Assembly: GCA_030642645.1 (NCBI GenBank) | Contig: DAOWNJ010000003.1 | Location: 1-21,153 of the forward strand | Direction of reading: 5' to 3' | DNA from: Dehalococcoidia bacterium | GTDB taxonomy: Bacteria; Chloroflexota; Dehalococcoidia; E44-bin15; DAOWNJ01 | Length of the DNA stretch: 21,153 bases | In this document: positions 1 through 6,715 of the stretch, one piece after another | Layout of the letters: each line of letters starts with the position of its first letter | Position numbering within the stretch: position 1 is the stretch's first letter | Translations under genes and position numbers: made by a program | Notes under the pieces: model-generated | Told to the model about the DNA's origin: nothing | The model's database searches: none | The model's input: the letters and a program-made list of their open reading frames with translations, nothing else

Positions 1-27
1 AGCTTAAAACGCTCAACCTCTTGAATC

Positions 28-828
28 TCACTCTTTTGCACTTTTACCCTCCTCTTCTGCGACTATCCTCTCCCGGGCAATCATCGCATTAAGAAGCATT
101 GCCCCTCCGGCCGCTATGGCAAGGCCGATGCCTACCGGCTTAATTATATCGTGTGCTATGGCAGAAGCAGGCATCTGAGGGTCCACCGGAAGGTCATAGA
201 CCTCGGGGCGCTCATCGAGCACATACATCATGTGTAACCCACCCATCTCATTCTCCCCATAAAGGTTGACATCGGGGTGAGCATCCCTCAGAACCTCAAC
301 CCTCTCCTTGCCCTTTGTTATGAGTTCCGAGCGCTCACCGAACTCTATCGCCCCTGTAGGGCAGGCCTTGGCACAGGCAGGCTCATAGCCATTAGAGACT
401 CGGTCAAAACAGAAGCTGCACTTCCCCATCTTCCCCATTCCCGATGCCAGACTATACCGCATTCGGGGGACATGGAATGGGCAAGATTCAACACAATAAC
501 CACAGCCACTGCATCTACTGGGGTCATATGTGACAAAGCCTAAGGTTGGGTGACGCTGGAGCGCCTTTGGAGCGCAGGCCTCAACACAGGAGGCATCGGT
601 GCAGTGCATACACTGGTGCTTCCTGAAAAGCCACCTCAGTGTGCCATTGTTGACGGTCTCCTTGAATATGACCTTGGTCCAGGTGTTATAGGAGAGGTCA
701 GGTGGGTTCTCATAGGTGCCCCGGTTGGTGGTCTCCTCCGCCGGAAGCTCATTCCATTGCTTACAGGCTACCTGGCAGGCACGGCAACCAGTGCACTTAC
801 TTACATCTATGAGCATTGCTTTGGCCAT
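28..828 (-). CDS. fdhB: Formate dehydrogenase iron-sulfur (beta) subunit, membrane anchored
   Basis: This is the electron-transfer subunit of a formate dehydrogenase, passing electrons from the catalytic subunit towards the membrane. Four cysteine clusters are visible: residues 12-22 (CTGCRACQVAC), 73-85, 106-116 (CSGCGYCVESC) and 137-156 (CSFC to ACAKAC), the pattern for four [4Fe-4S] clusters in the FdnH/HybA-like family. Residues about 229-251 form one hydrophobic helix, like the C-terminal anchor of E. coli FdnH, followed by a charged tail. There is no N-terminal signal, so export would be by piggy-back on the Tat signal of the catalytic subunit. It starts 21 bases after the catalytic subunit gene, with a GGAGGG Shine-Dalgarno, so the two are co-transcribed. 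A cytochrome b subunit is not visible; it could lie beyond the window edge. Family assignment is sure; the formate substrate follows from the neighbours. Confidence 0.93.
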   Translation of the reverse strand: MAKAMLIDVSKCTGCRACQVACKQWNELPAEETTNRGTYENPPDLSYNTWTKVIFKETVNNGTLRWLFRKHQCMHCTDASCVEACAPKALQRHPTLGFVTYDPSRCSGCGYCVESCPFHVPRMRYSLASGMGKMGKCSFCFDRVSNGYEPACAKACPTGAIEFGERSELITKGKERVEVLRDAHPDVNLYGENEMGGLHMMYVLDERPEVYDLPVDPQMPASAIAHDIIKPVGIGLAIAAGGAMLLNAMIARERIVAEEEGKSAKE

Positions 829-849
829 ATATTACCCTCCAATGCCAAG

Positions 850-3800
850 TTATTTACGCCTTATGTTACACAAGAAGGCCTTATACTCCGGTATAGTGGT
901 GTTGGCATCGCCTATATTGGGGGTGAGCATATTGGCGCTATCCCCCGTTGATAGCCCCATATAACCCCAGTGCCAGGGCATACCGAGCTCGTGGACCGTT
1001 CTGCCATTAAGGGTAAACGGGCTGAAGCGCTTGGTGACAACTGCCACCCCTTCCACTTGACCACGCTTCGACTCCACAATTACCCGATCGCCATTCTGAA
1101 TATCCTTCTCATATGCCAGCTCCTCACTGAGCTCGATGAACATCTCAGGCATGAGCTCAACAAGCCAGGGTAGGTTCCTGGTCATCGCCCCCGCCTGCCA
1201 GTGCTCCGTCAGGCGATAGGTGGTGGCCACAATGGGATAGGCCGCGATCTCCTCTGGTGTCTTTGCTGCCACAAGAGATGGCCAGATGGTAACCGCCGGG
1301 TCATTCTGGGTGCCAGAGAGGAGGTTATCCACCGGGCTCTCCCAGGGCTCATAGTGTTCAGGTATCGGCCCATCAGCCAGGGATGGTACCGCTGTGCTCA
1401 TATAAGGAGCAAACAGGCTGCCATGGCCATCGGGCTTCATAAGGAAGGGGTATTTCGTTCCTGGCTCGTATATCGGTGCCCAGCCGCCATCTGCCACGTC
1501 ACCCTCCCATCGCCTAAGCAGAGGGTGCCACTGGATAACAGGCCTCTCTGGTCTCCATGGATTGCCATAGGCATCAACCGATGCCCTATTGTATATAATG
1601 CGGCGATTTACCGGCCAGCACCACGACCAGTTGGGGTATAGCCCGATATTGAACTTGTCAGGAGTTAAGTCACGGCGGGCGGCCATATTGCCACTCTCAG
1701 TATAGCTACCACAATAGAGCCAGTTTCCTGAGCTTGTTGTGCCATCATCCTTGAGTCCTGTGAAGCTAGAGAGGAGGCTGCGACCAACAAGGCCATACTC
1801 ATACCCGTTGATCTCCTTGGCCACCTCATGGACATCGGGATTATCGGGATCACCACAATCCCAGGTTAGATTTAAGATCGGAGCGGGAAAGGCGCCACCC
1901 TCCAGAGAGTATAGCTCCTTCAGCCTATTTATGATCTGGGTCAGCATCCAGAGATCGGACTTTGCCTCGCCAGGGGGATCACAGCACTTATAGCGCCACT
2001 GGCTCCAGCGGCCGCTGTTGGTAATGCTGCCCTCCTTCTCCATCGAGGCTGCGGCTGGCAGGAGGAAGACCTCGGTCTTTATCGCGCCCGGGTCAACCCC
2101 TGGCCTCTTCCAGAAGGCGGCTGTCTCCGTCTCCCACAGGTCCGGCACCACCAGCCAGTCAAGCTTCGCCAGGGCATCGCGCTCCATATTGGCATTGGGA
2201 CCGGAGACGGCGGTGTTATGCCCCGGGGATATGAGCCCCTTTATTTCACCCTCGTACATTGCCTCCGACAAGGCGATATGCGAATGGTCGCCCTTGACCC
2301 TGGGCAGATAATCGAAGGCGAAGCTGGGGGCCTGGGCTGCATCCCCATACCATGCCTTGAGCAAGCTGACGATATACTTGGGATAATACTGCCACCAGTT
2401 AGCGCTCATTGGGTCATTGCACAGAGGCGTAACCCGCTCAAGGTAGGTCTCTAGGTTTTCGTCTCCGGGGACGGGCGTCTTGAGATAACCGGGAAGGATA
2501 TGGTAGAGAATGCAGTGGTCTGTTGAGCCCTGGACATTGGACTGCCCCCTGGCAGCATTGATCCCTCCACCAGCTACCCCCATATTCCCAAGGAGTAGCT
2601 GCAATATGGCATAGGAGCGGATCATCTGGACAGCATTGGTATGCTGCGTGGCGCCCATAGCGTAGATAATCGTACCCGCCCTATCGGGCCTGCCAGTCCC
2701 AGCATAGGTTCGGCATACCTCATCATAGATTTCCCTGGGCGTCCCCGTTATCTTGCACATCGTCTCGGGGTCATACCTTTCGAAGTGCCTCTTTAAGATC
2801 TGAAAGACACAATTCGAGTCCTGGAGGGTTGTGTCCCTCTTTGGGATACCATCTTCATCTAGTTGATACTGCCAGGTTGACTTATCTTCATACTTGCGGG
2901 TATCTGGATTGTAGCCGGAGAATAGGCCATCGAGGTCCGCAGGGCCCTGAAAGCCGGGGTCTATAAGGAAGGCGGCATTGGTGTATTCTGTGATATAGAA
3001 CATATTATAGTTTTCAGGGTGTGTCTCTATGTCGTTTATCACATACCTGATCATGCCGCCGATGAAGGCGATGTCAGTGCCCGACCTCATCTTGGCATAG
3101 ATATTTGCCTTTGAGGATGTCCTGGTGAATCGGGGGTCAACGCTTATGAGCTTTGCCCCGTTCTCTATGGCCCTCGTTACCCACTTAAAGGATAGTGGAT
3201 GGTTCTCGGCAGCGTTTGAGCCGATTATCATAATGCAGTCGCTGTTTTTTATGTCGATCCAGTGGTTGGTCATCGCCCCCCTGCCGAATGACTCTATCAG
3301 GGCGGCTACAGTGGAGGAGTGACACAGCCTGGCACAATGCTCAAGATAGGTTATCCCCAGAGCACGGGCAAACTTTGTAAACAGATATGCTTCCTCGTTG
3401 TTGACCATGGCGCTGCCATCCCAGGCAATGGCTTCAGTATGATTGACAATATGGCCATCCTCAACAGTTTTGAATGTCTCATCCCGTGTATCCTTGATCT
3501 TTCTAGTGATGCGGTCTATGGCCCAATCCCAATCTACCTCCTCCCAGTCATAGCTATATTGATCCCGCCATCGGACCCTGTCCAAGCGCCGAGTGTTATT
3601 GGTTACCTGATAGAGGGCACATCCCTTGCTGCAAAGCGCACCCTCGTTGATGGGATGATCGGGATCGCCTTCGATATTTACTGCCTTACCATTTTCGGAG
3701 GCCACGATCGCCCCACACCCCACACCACAATAGCAACATATGGTGGTCTTCTCCCCGATTTTCTTCTTGAGCGGTATGTCCATAGGAGCCGCCGCAAAGA

Positions 3801-3888
3801 CGAAATCAGGGTCCAACATAGAAAGAAGCACAGCTCCTGCTGCGCCTCCCCCACAAATCTTGAGGAAATCCCTCCTGGTTACTTCCAT
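850..3888 (-). CDS. fdhA: Formate dehydrogenase catalytic (alpha) subunit, cysteine type, Tat-exported
   Basis: This is a molybdopterin oxidoreductase of 1,012 residues, close to the length of E. coli FdnG. Residues 5-10 (RRDFLK) followed by a hydrophobic stretch are a twin-arginine signal, placing the active site outside the cytoplasm. Cysteines 51, 54, 58 and 86 form the N-terminal [4Fe-4S] motif. The metal ligand lies in ARLCHSSTVA: Cys189, encoded by TGT, with His190 next to it. E. coli FdnG has selenocysteine here, so this is a non-selenium formate dehydrogenase. The following GRGAMTNHW and RSGTDI motifs also match the FdnG/FdoG group rather than nitrate reductases. A strong AGGAGGT sits 4 bases before the ATG. 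It heads the two-gene fdh transcript and faces fdhD-mobA-mobB, which make and sulfurate its bis-MGD cofactor. Mo versus W cannot be told. Confidence 0.94.
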   Translation of the reverse strand: MEVTRRDFLKICGGGAAGAVLLSMLDPDFVFAAAPMDIPLKKKIGEKTTICCYCGVGCGAIVASENGKAVNIEGDPDHPINEGALCSKGCALYQVTNNTRRLDRVRWRDQYSYDWEEVDWDWAIDRITRKIKDTRDETFKTVEDGHIVNHTEAIAWDGSAMVNNEEAYLFTKFARALGITYLEHCARLCHSSTVAALIESFGRGAMTNHWIDIKNSDCIMIIGSNAAENHPLSFKWVTRAIENGAKLISVDPRFTRTSSKANIYAKMRSGTDIAFIGGMIRYVINDIETHPENYNMFYITEYTNAAFLIDPGFQGPADLDGLFSGYNPDTRKYEDKSTWQYQLDEDGIPKRDTTLQDSNCVFQILKRHFERYDPETMCKITGTPREIYDEVCRTYAGTGRPDRAGTIIYAMGATQHTNAVQMIRSYAILQLLLGNMGVAGGGINAARGQSNVQGSTDHCILYHILPGYLKTPVPGDENLETYLERVTPLCNDPMSANWWQYYPKYIVSLLKAWYGDAAQAPSFAFDYLPRVKGDHSHIALSEAMYEGEIKGLISPGHNTAVSGPNANMERDALAKLDWLVVPDLWETETAAFWKRPGVDPGAIKTEVFLLPAAASMEKEGSITNSGRWSQWRYKCCDPPGEAKSDLWMLTQIINRLKELYSLEGGAFPAPILNLTWDCGDPDNPDVHEVAKEINGYEYGLVGRSLLSSFTGLKDDGTTSSGNWLYCGSYTESGNMAARRDLTPDKFNIGLYPNWSWCWPVNRRIIYNRASVDAYGNPWRPERPVIQWHPLLRRWEGDVADGGWAPIYEPGTKYPFLMKPDGHGSLFAPYMSTAVPSLADGPIPEHYEPWESPVDNLLSGTQNDPAVTIWPSLVAAKTPEEIAAYPIVATTYRLTEHWQAGAMTRNLPWLVELMPEMFIELSEELAYEKDIQNGDRVIVESKRGQVEGVAVVTKRFSPFTLNGRTVHELGMPWHWGYMGLSTGDSANMLTPNIGDANTTIPEYKAFLCNIRRK

Positions 3889-3912
3889 GGCTACCTCCTG
3901 ATACTGATGCGT

Positions 3913-3941
3913 ATATTATCACCATCCCAGCCTCTTGTCCA
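3913..3941 (-). promoter_or_regulatory. Predicted promoter of the fdh structural genes
   Basis: On the minus strand TGGACA (5 of 6 to the -35 consensus) is followed by a 17-base spacer and TAATAT (4 of 6), preceded by an extended -10 TGA. The predicted start near 3906 gives a leader of about 18 bases carrying the AGGAGGT of the catalytic subunit gene. It lies back to back with the fdhD promoter. Read by eye only. Confidence 0.4.
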
Positions 3942-3956
3942 CCCCCTCGAGAGGTA

Positions 3957-3985
3957 TTGAAAATGAGAGGGTGGCAGCATAGAAT
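3957..3985 (+). promoter_or_regulatory. Predicted promoter of fdhD-mobA-mobB, leaderless arrangement
   Basis: TTGAAA (3957-3962), a spacer of exactly 17 bases and TAGAAT (3980-3985) each match the sigma-70 consensus at 5 of 6 positions. The start seven bases downstream of the -10 box is position 3992, the first base of the GTG start codon of fdhD. No Shine-Dalgarno is visible, so a leaderless transcript is the simplest reading. Confidence 0.45.
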
Positions 3986-3991
3986 AGGGCA

Positions 3992-4696
3992 GTGGCAGAG
4001 ACAGAGAGGGTAGAGATATACAGAATCTCAGATCATCACAGGGAGGCCGACTCCGATCTGGTCATATCTGAAGATGAGGCTCTTCTCAGGCTTAATGGTG
4101 AAAACTACAGGTTAGTCTATTGCCTGCCTACCCACCTGGAGGAACTGGCTAGGGGTCATCTGATCTCCGAGGGAATATGCAGTCCATCTGGCATAGGAAG
4201 CATAGAGGTGAGGCAGGAGGGAAAGGGATTTATCATAGAAGCTAAAATTGACCAGCATAGCCACAGAGGACTCGATAAGATTGACTCAGCGGTGAGGATA
4301 GGCACTCGTGATGTCTGGGGTGCGGTGGAGAGGCTGGATCGAGAGAGCCGTCTGTTCAAAGAGACCGGGGGCGCTCAAGGTGCCGAGATTTTTGGCAGGT
4401 CAGGTTCGGTCTTTGCTGAGGATATAAGCAGGCACTGCGCCATAGATAAGGCCATTGGCCTTGCACTCGAGAGCGGGATGAACCTCACGATGAGTTCCCT
4501 CGTGACCTCATGTCGACAGACGGGGTCAACTATCTATAAAGCGATCCGCTCTCAGATTCCGATAGTGATAACTATTTCAGCTCCGACGGGCTTGGCTATA
4601 GAGAGTGCCAGGAGATTCGGCATAACCCTTATCGGGTTTGCTCGAGAGAATCGATTCAACATCTATTCCCACAAGTGGAGAATTACCGGGTGGTGA
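3992..4696 (+). CDS. fdhD: FdhD-family formate dehydrogenase accessory protein, lacking the cysteine loop
   Basis: FdhD binds bis-MGD and passes sulfur from a cysteine desulfurase to it before insertion into formate dehydrogenase. Family marks are FKETGG (122-127), EDISRHCAIDKAIG (143-156), SAPTGLAIESA (196-206) and GFAREN (215-220). The protein is 234 residues long. The oddity is the region before FKETGG (about 85-121): it has no cysteine, where E. coli FdhD carries the C-x-x-C loop needed for sulfur transfer. The remaining cysteines are 44, 63, 149 and 174; Cys174 sits in TSCRQ, where most members have SGR. The start is GTG, the first possible one after an in-frame stop at 3980. It diverges from the fdh genes and overlaps mobA. 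It could be a divergent but working FdhD, or a cofactor-binding chaperone without transferase chemistry. Confidence 0.85.
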   Translation: MAETERVEIYRISDHHREADSDLVISEDEALLRLNGENYRLVYCLPTHLEELARGHLISEGICSPSGIGSIEVRQEGKGFIIEAKIDQHSHRGLDKIDSAVRIGTRDVWGAVERLDRESRLFKETGGAQGAEIFGRSGSVFAEDISRHCAIDKAIGLALESGMNLTMSSLVTSCRQTGSTIYKAIRSQIPIVITISAPTGLAIESARRFGITLIGFARENRFNIYSHKWRITGW

Positions 4697-5283
4697 CCTC
4701 AATTATTCTTGCCGGTGGAAAAGGATCGCGGATGGGGAGGAGCAAGGCCCTGGAGAGTATCTGTGGTAAGAGCTTGATTCAGCGGGTTATAGAGCGCCTC
4801 AAGCCGATAGGAAGCCAGATCATAGTAGTAACCTCTGAGGACTATTTCGACCTAGCGGTCGATCCTGGAGCGGAGACCAGGGTGGACATTTATCCTGGAA
4901 AGGGCCCCCTTGGGGGGATATATACAGGTCTGGTAGCCTCCGAGTCTCTGGCGAGCCTTGTGGTCGCCTGCGATATGCCCTTTTTAAATATTGAGCTAAT
5001 TCGCTATATGATCAGGCTCTCCCCGGGCTTTGATGCCATTGTCCCCAGGCTGGAGAGGGTTGAGCCTCTCCACGCTGTATATTCCAAGAGCTTGCTGGAT
5101 GCGATGAGGTCATGTATAGAGCATAATCAACTGGGGGTCAGCCGTTTCCTCAACACGGTGCATACGAGGTATGTTGAACAGGCTGAATGTCGGAGGTTTG
5201 ACCCCCAACTTTTAAGCTTTTTCAACATAAACTCTCAGGAAGACCTGGACCATGCCATAAATCTTACAGAGGAGGGATGGTAG
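4690..5283 (+). CDS. mobA: Molybdenum cofactor guanylyltransferase MobA
   Basis: MobA transfers GMP from GTP to molybdopterin, giving the MGD form needed by DMSO-reductase-family enzymes such as the adjacent formate dehydrogenase. The nucleotide-binding signature LAGGKGSRMGRSKAL is at the N-terminus, and VACDMPF about residues 92-98 holds the expected metal-binding aspartate. PLGGIYTGL is also typical. The frame is open from a GTG at 4675, but GGAG at 4677-4680 points to GTG 4690 (spacing 9) or GTG 4693. The latter overlaps the fdhD stop as GTGA, the usual sign of translational coupling. From 4690 the protein has 197 residues, normal for MobA. It is cytoplasmic and the middle gene of fdhD-mobA-mobB. 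Confidence 0.92.
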   Translation: MVTSIILAGGKGSRMGRSKALESICGKSLIQRVIERLKPIGSQIIVVTSEDYFDLAVDPGAETRVDIYPGKGPLGGIYTGLVASESLASLVVACDMPFLNIELIRYMIRLSPGFDAIVPRLERVEPLHAVYSKSLLDAMRSCIEHNQLGVSRFLNTVHTRYVEQAECRRFDPQLLSFFNINSQEDLDHAINLTEEGW

Positions 5284-5284
5284 T

Positions 5285-5932
5285 ATGCGACCCGTTGTTT
5301 CCATTGTTGGTAAAGCAGGGGCTGGTAAAACAATACTCATTGAGCGTCTGGTTACAGAGTTCAAACAGCGAGGCTACAGAATCGCTACAGTGAAGCACAG
5401 CCAGCACAACATAGAAATAGACCAGCCGGGAAAAGATAGCTACAGGTTTGCCCAGGTGGGCAGCGATGCTGTAGTCATCAGCTCACCCAATAAGCTTGCC
5501 TTCATCAAAGGGGTGGACCACAACCCTGGCCTTGAAGAGGTCCTATCCCTTATTGGCGACGATTTTGATCTTGTCCTGACCGAGGGGTTCAGGCATGAGG
5601 AGGTTCCCAAGATTGAGGTGCACAGAAGGGAGCTGGGGGGGGAGCTGCTCTGCCCTCCGGAGGAGCTCTGGGCCATTGCCAGCGATGAGCCGCTTGATCT
5701 CAATGTTAACCAGCTTCCCCTGAATGATACCCGGGAAATAGCCGATTTCATAGAGAGGAATGTCCCCTTCATCTGGGAAGAGGGCACCTCCCTTTCCATT
5801 AACGGTAAGTCGATTTTTATAAACCCCTTTGTCCAGGATATTATCGCCAGGACAGCAGTGGCCATAGCTTCAACGCTAAAGGGCGTTGGAGAGATAAGGA
5901 GCCTTGATATATCGGTCAGAAGGAAACTGTGA
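5285..5932 (+). CDS. mobB: Molybdopterin-guanine dinucleotide biosynthesis protein MobB, with C-terminal extension
   Basis: MobB is a P-loop GTPase-like protein that assists MobA in making MGD. The Walker A motif is GKAGAGKT at residues 9-16. TVKHSQHN, DSYRFAQVGSDAV and LTEGFRHEEVPKIEV follow in the family order. At 215 residues it exceeds E. coli MobB (about 175). The last 60 or so residues (from about 155) carry a separate segment with NGKSIFINPFVQDII that I take as a small extra domain of unknown role. One base separates its ATG from the mobA stop, and GGAGGG precedes it. Its end lies 5 bases from the convergent crotonase gene, with no convincing terminator between them. Confidence 0.92.
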   Translation: MRPVVSIVGKAGAGKTILIERLVTEFKQRGYRIATVKHSQHNIEIDQPGKDSYRFAQVGSDAVVISSPNKLAFIKGVDHNPGLEEVLSLIGDDFDLVLTEGFRHEEVPKIEVHRRELGGELLCPPEELWAIASDEPLDLNVNQLPLNDTREIADFIERNVPFIWEEGTSLSINGKSIFINPFVQDIIARTAVAIASTLKGVGEIRSLDISVRRKL

Positions 5933-5937
5933 CAGCT

Positions 5938-6699
5938 TTATCTACCTTTGAAGCGGGGCTGCCTTTTTTCTAGAAAAGCCTTGGCCCCTTCTTTCATATC
6001 CTCGCTTTCCAGTTGAGGCTGTATAAAGGTTTCAAACTCCCTTCTGGACCTACTGGCTATGTTGTCTGTTACTTTATACTGCGCATACTTAATCGCTCTC
6101 AGGGTTAATGGGGCATTCCTTTTAAGTATCTCAGCCCACTTAATGGCCTCGCTCATAAGCTCCGCCTCGGGAACAACCTTATTGACAAGACCCACTTCAT
6201 ATGCTCTTTGGGCACCCATCATCTGACCTGTTAACATCAATTCCAGGCTTATTTTGAACGGTATATAGGGGACATACTCAACTATACCCCCCACTATGCC
6301 GACCGTTGGCTCAGGGAAACCAAACCGGGTGCCCTCGGCGGCAATGGTCAGGTCGCAACTGGTAATAGCCAGACCATAACCAGCACCGACAGCAAATCCA
6401 TGGACAGCCCCGATAATAGGTTTGAGGATTTTTGTGCCGTTCTCGGGAAATGCATGCCCAAGGGCCTCCAGGCTTGCTACTCCAGTCCCTACCTCGGCCA
6501 GGTCCTGGCCAACGCAAAAGGCCCTGCCAGCTCCACTGAGAATGGCTACCCTGGCATCAGGGTCTTGTTCAAAAAGCTCCCATGTCTCGCCTAACTCGAT
6601 ACATAGCTCCGAGTTCAGGGCATTCCGTTTCTCAGGGCGATTCAATGTTATATAACAAATCTGGTCTTTTACCTCATAGAGGACTACACGATCAGCCAT
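5938..6699 (-). CDS. Enoyl-CoA hydratase/isomerase (crotonase) family protein
   Basis: This is a crotonase-fold protein of 253 residues that should bind an acyl-CoA thioester. Fold marks include RPEKRNALN (21-29), FCVGQDLAEV (61-70) and HGFAVGAGYG (100-109), which build the CoA site and oxyanion hole, and FGFPEPTVGI (127-136). Glu130 matches the second catalytic glutamate of rat enoyl-CoA hydratase (Glu164). The first (Glu144) is replaced: the region reads GAGYGLAI, with Gly or Leu. A standard syn-hydration is therefore doubtful; isomerase, hydrolase or ring-related activity is possible. The ATG at 6699 is chosen over the GTG at 6702 because GGAGG lies 8 bases before it. It starts 16 bases after the activase gene ends on the same strand, so the two probably form an operon. 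The substrate cannot be told. Confidence 0.85.
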   Translation of the reverse strand: MADRVVLYEVKDQICYITLNRPEKRNALNSELCIELGETWELFEQDPDARVAILSGAGRAFCVGQDLAEVGTGVASLEALGHAFPENGTKILKPIIGAVHGFAVGAGYGLAITSCDLTIAAEGTRFGFPEPTVGIVGGIVEYVPYIPFKISLELMLTGQMMGAQRAYEVGLVNKVVPEAELMSEAIKWAEILKRNAPLTLRAIKYAQYKVTDNIASRSRREFETFIQPQLESEDMKEGAKAFLEKRQPRFKGR

Positions 6700-6715
6700 C
6701 ACCGTTCCCTCCCCT

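Noticed and set aside
550..951. A 133-residue open frame on the plus strand across the fdh alpha/beta junction
   Set aside because: It is antisense to both fdh genes, with no ribosome site and no family resemblance.
3310..3335. Possible selenocysteine codon at the formate dehydrogenase active site
   Set aside because: The codon is TGT (Cys), the frame runs uninterrupted, and no SECIS-like element is needed.
3319..3960. A 213-residue open frame on the plus strand, opposite the 5' half of the fdh catalytic gene
   Set aside because: It lies antisense to a clearly coding Tat signal and iron-sulfur motif and shows no recognisable domain; it is a mirror of the real gene's codon bias.
5933..5975. 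CCTTTTTTC preceded by AGCGGGGCT after mobB, as a possible terminator
   Set aside because: The stem is only 3 bases and lies inside the crotonase coding region.
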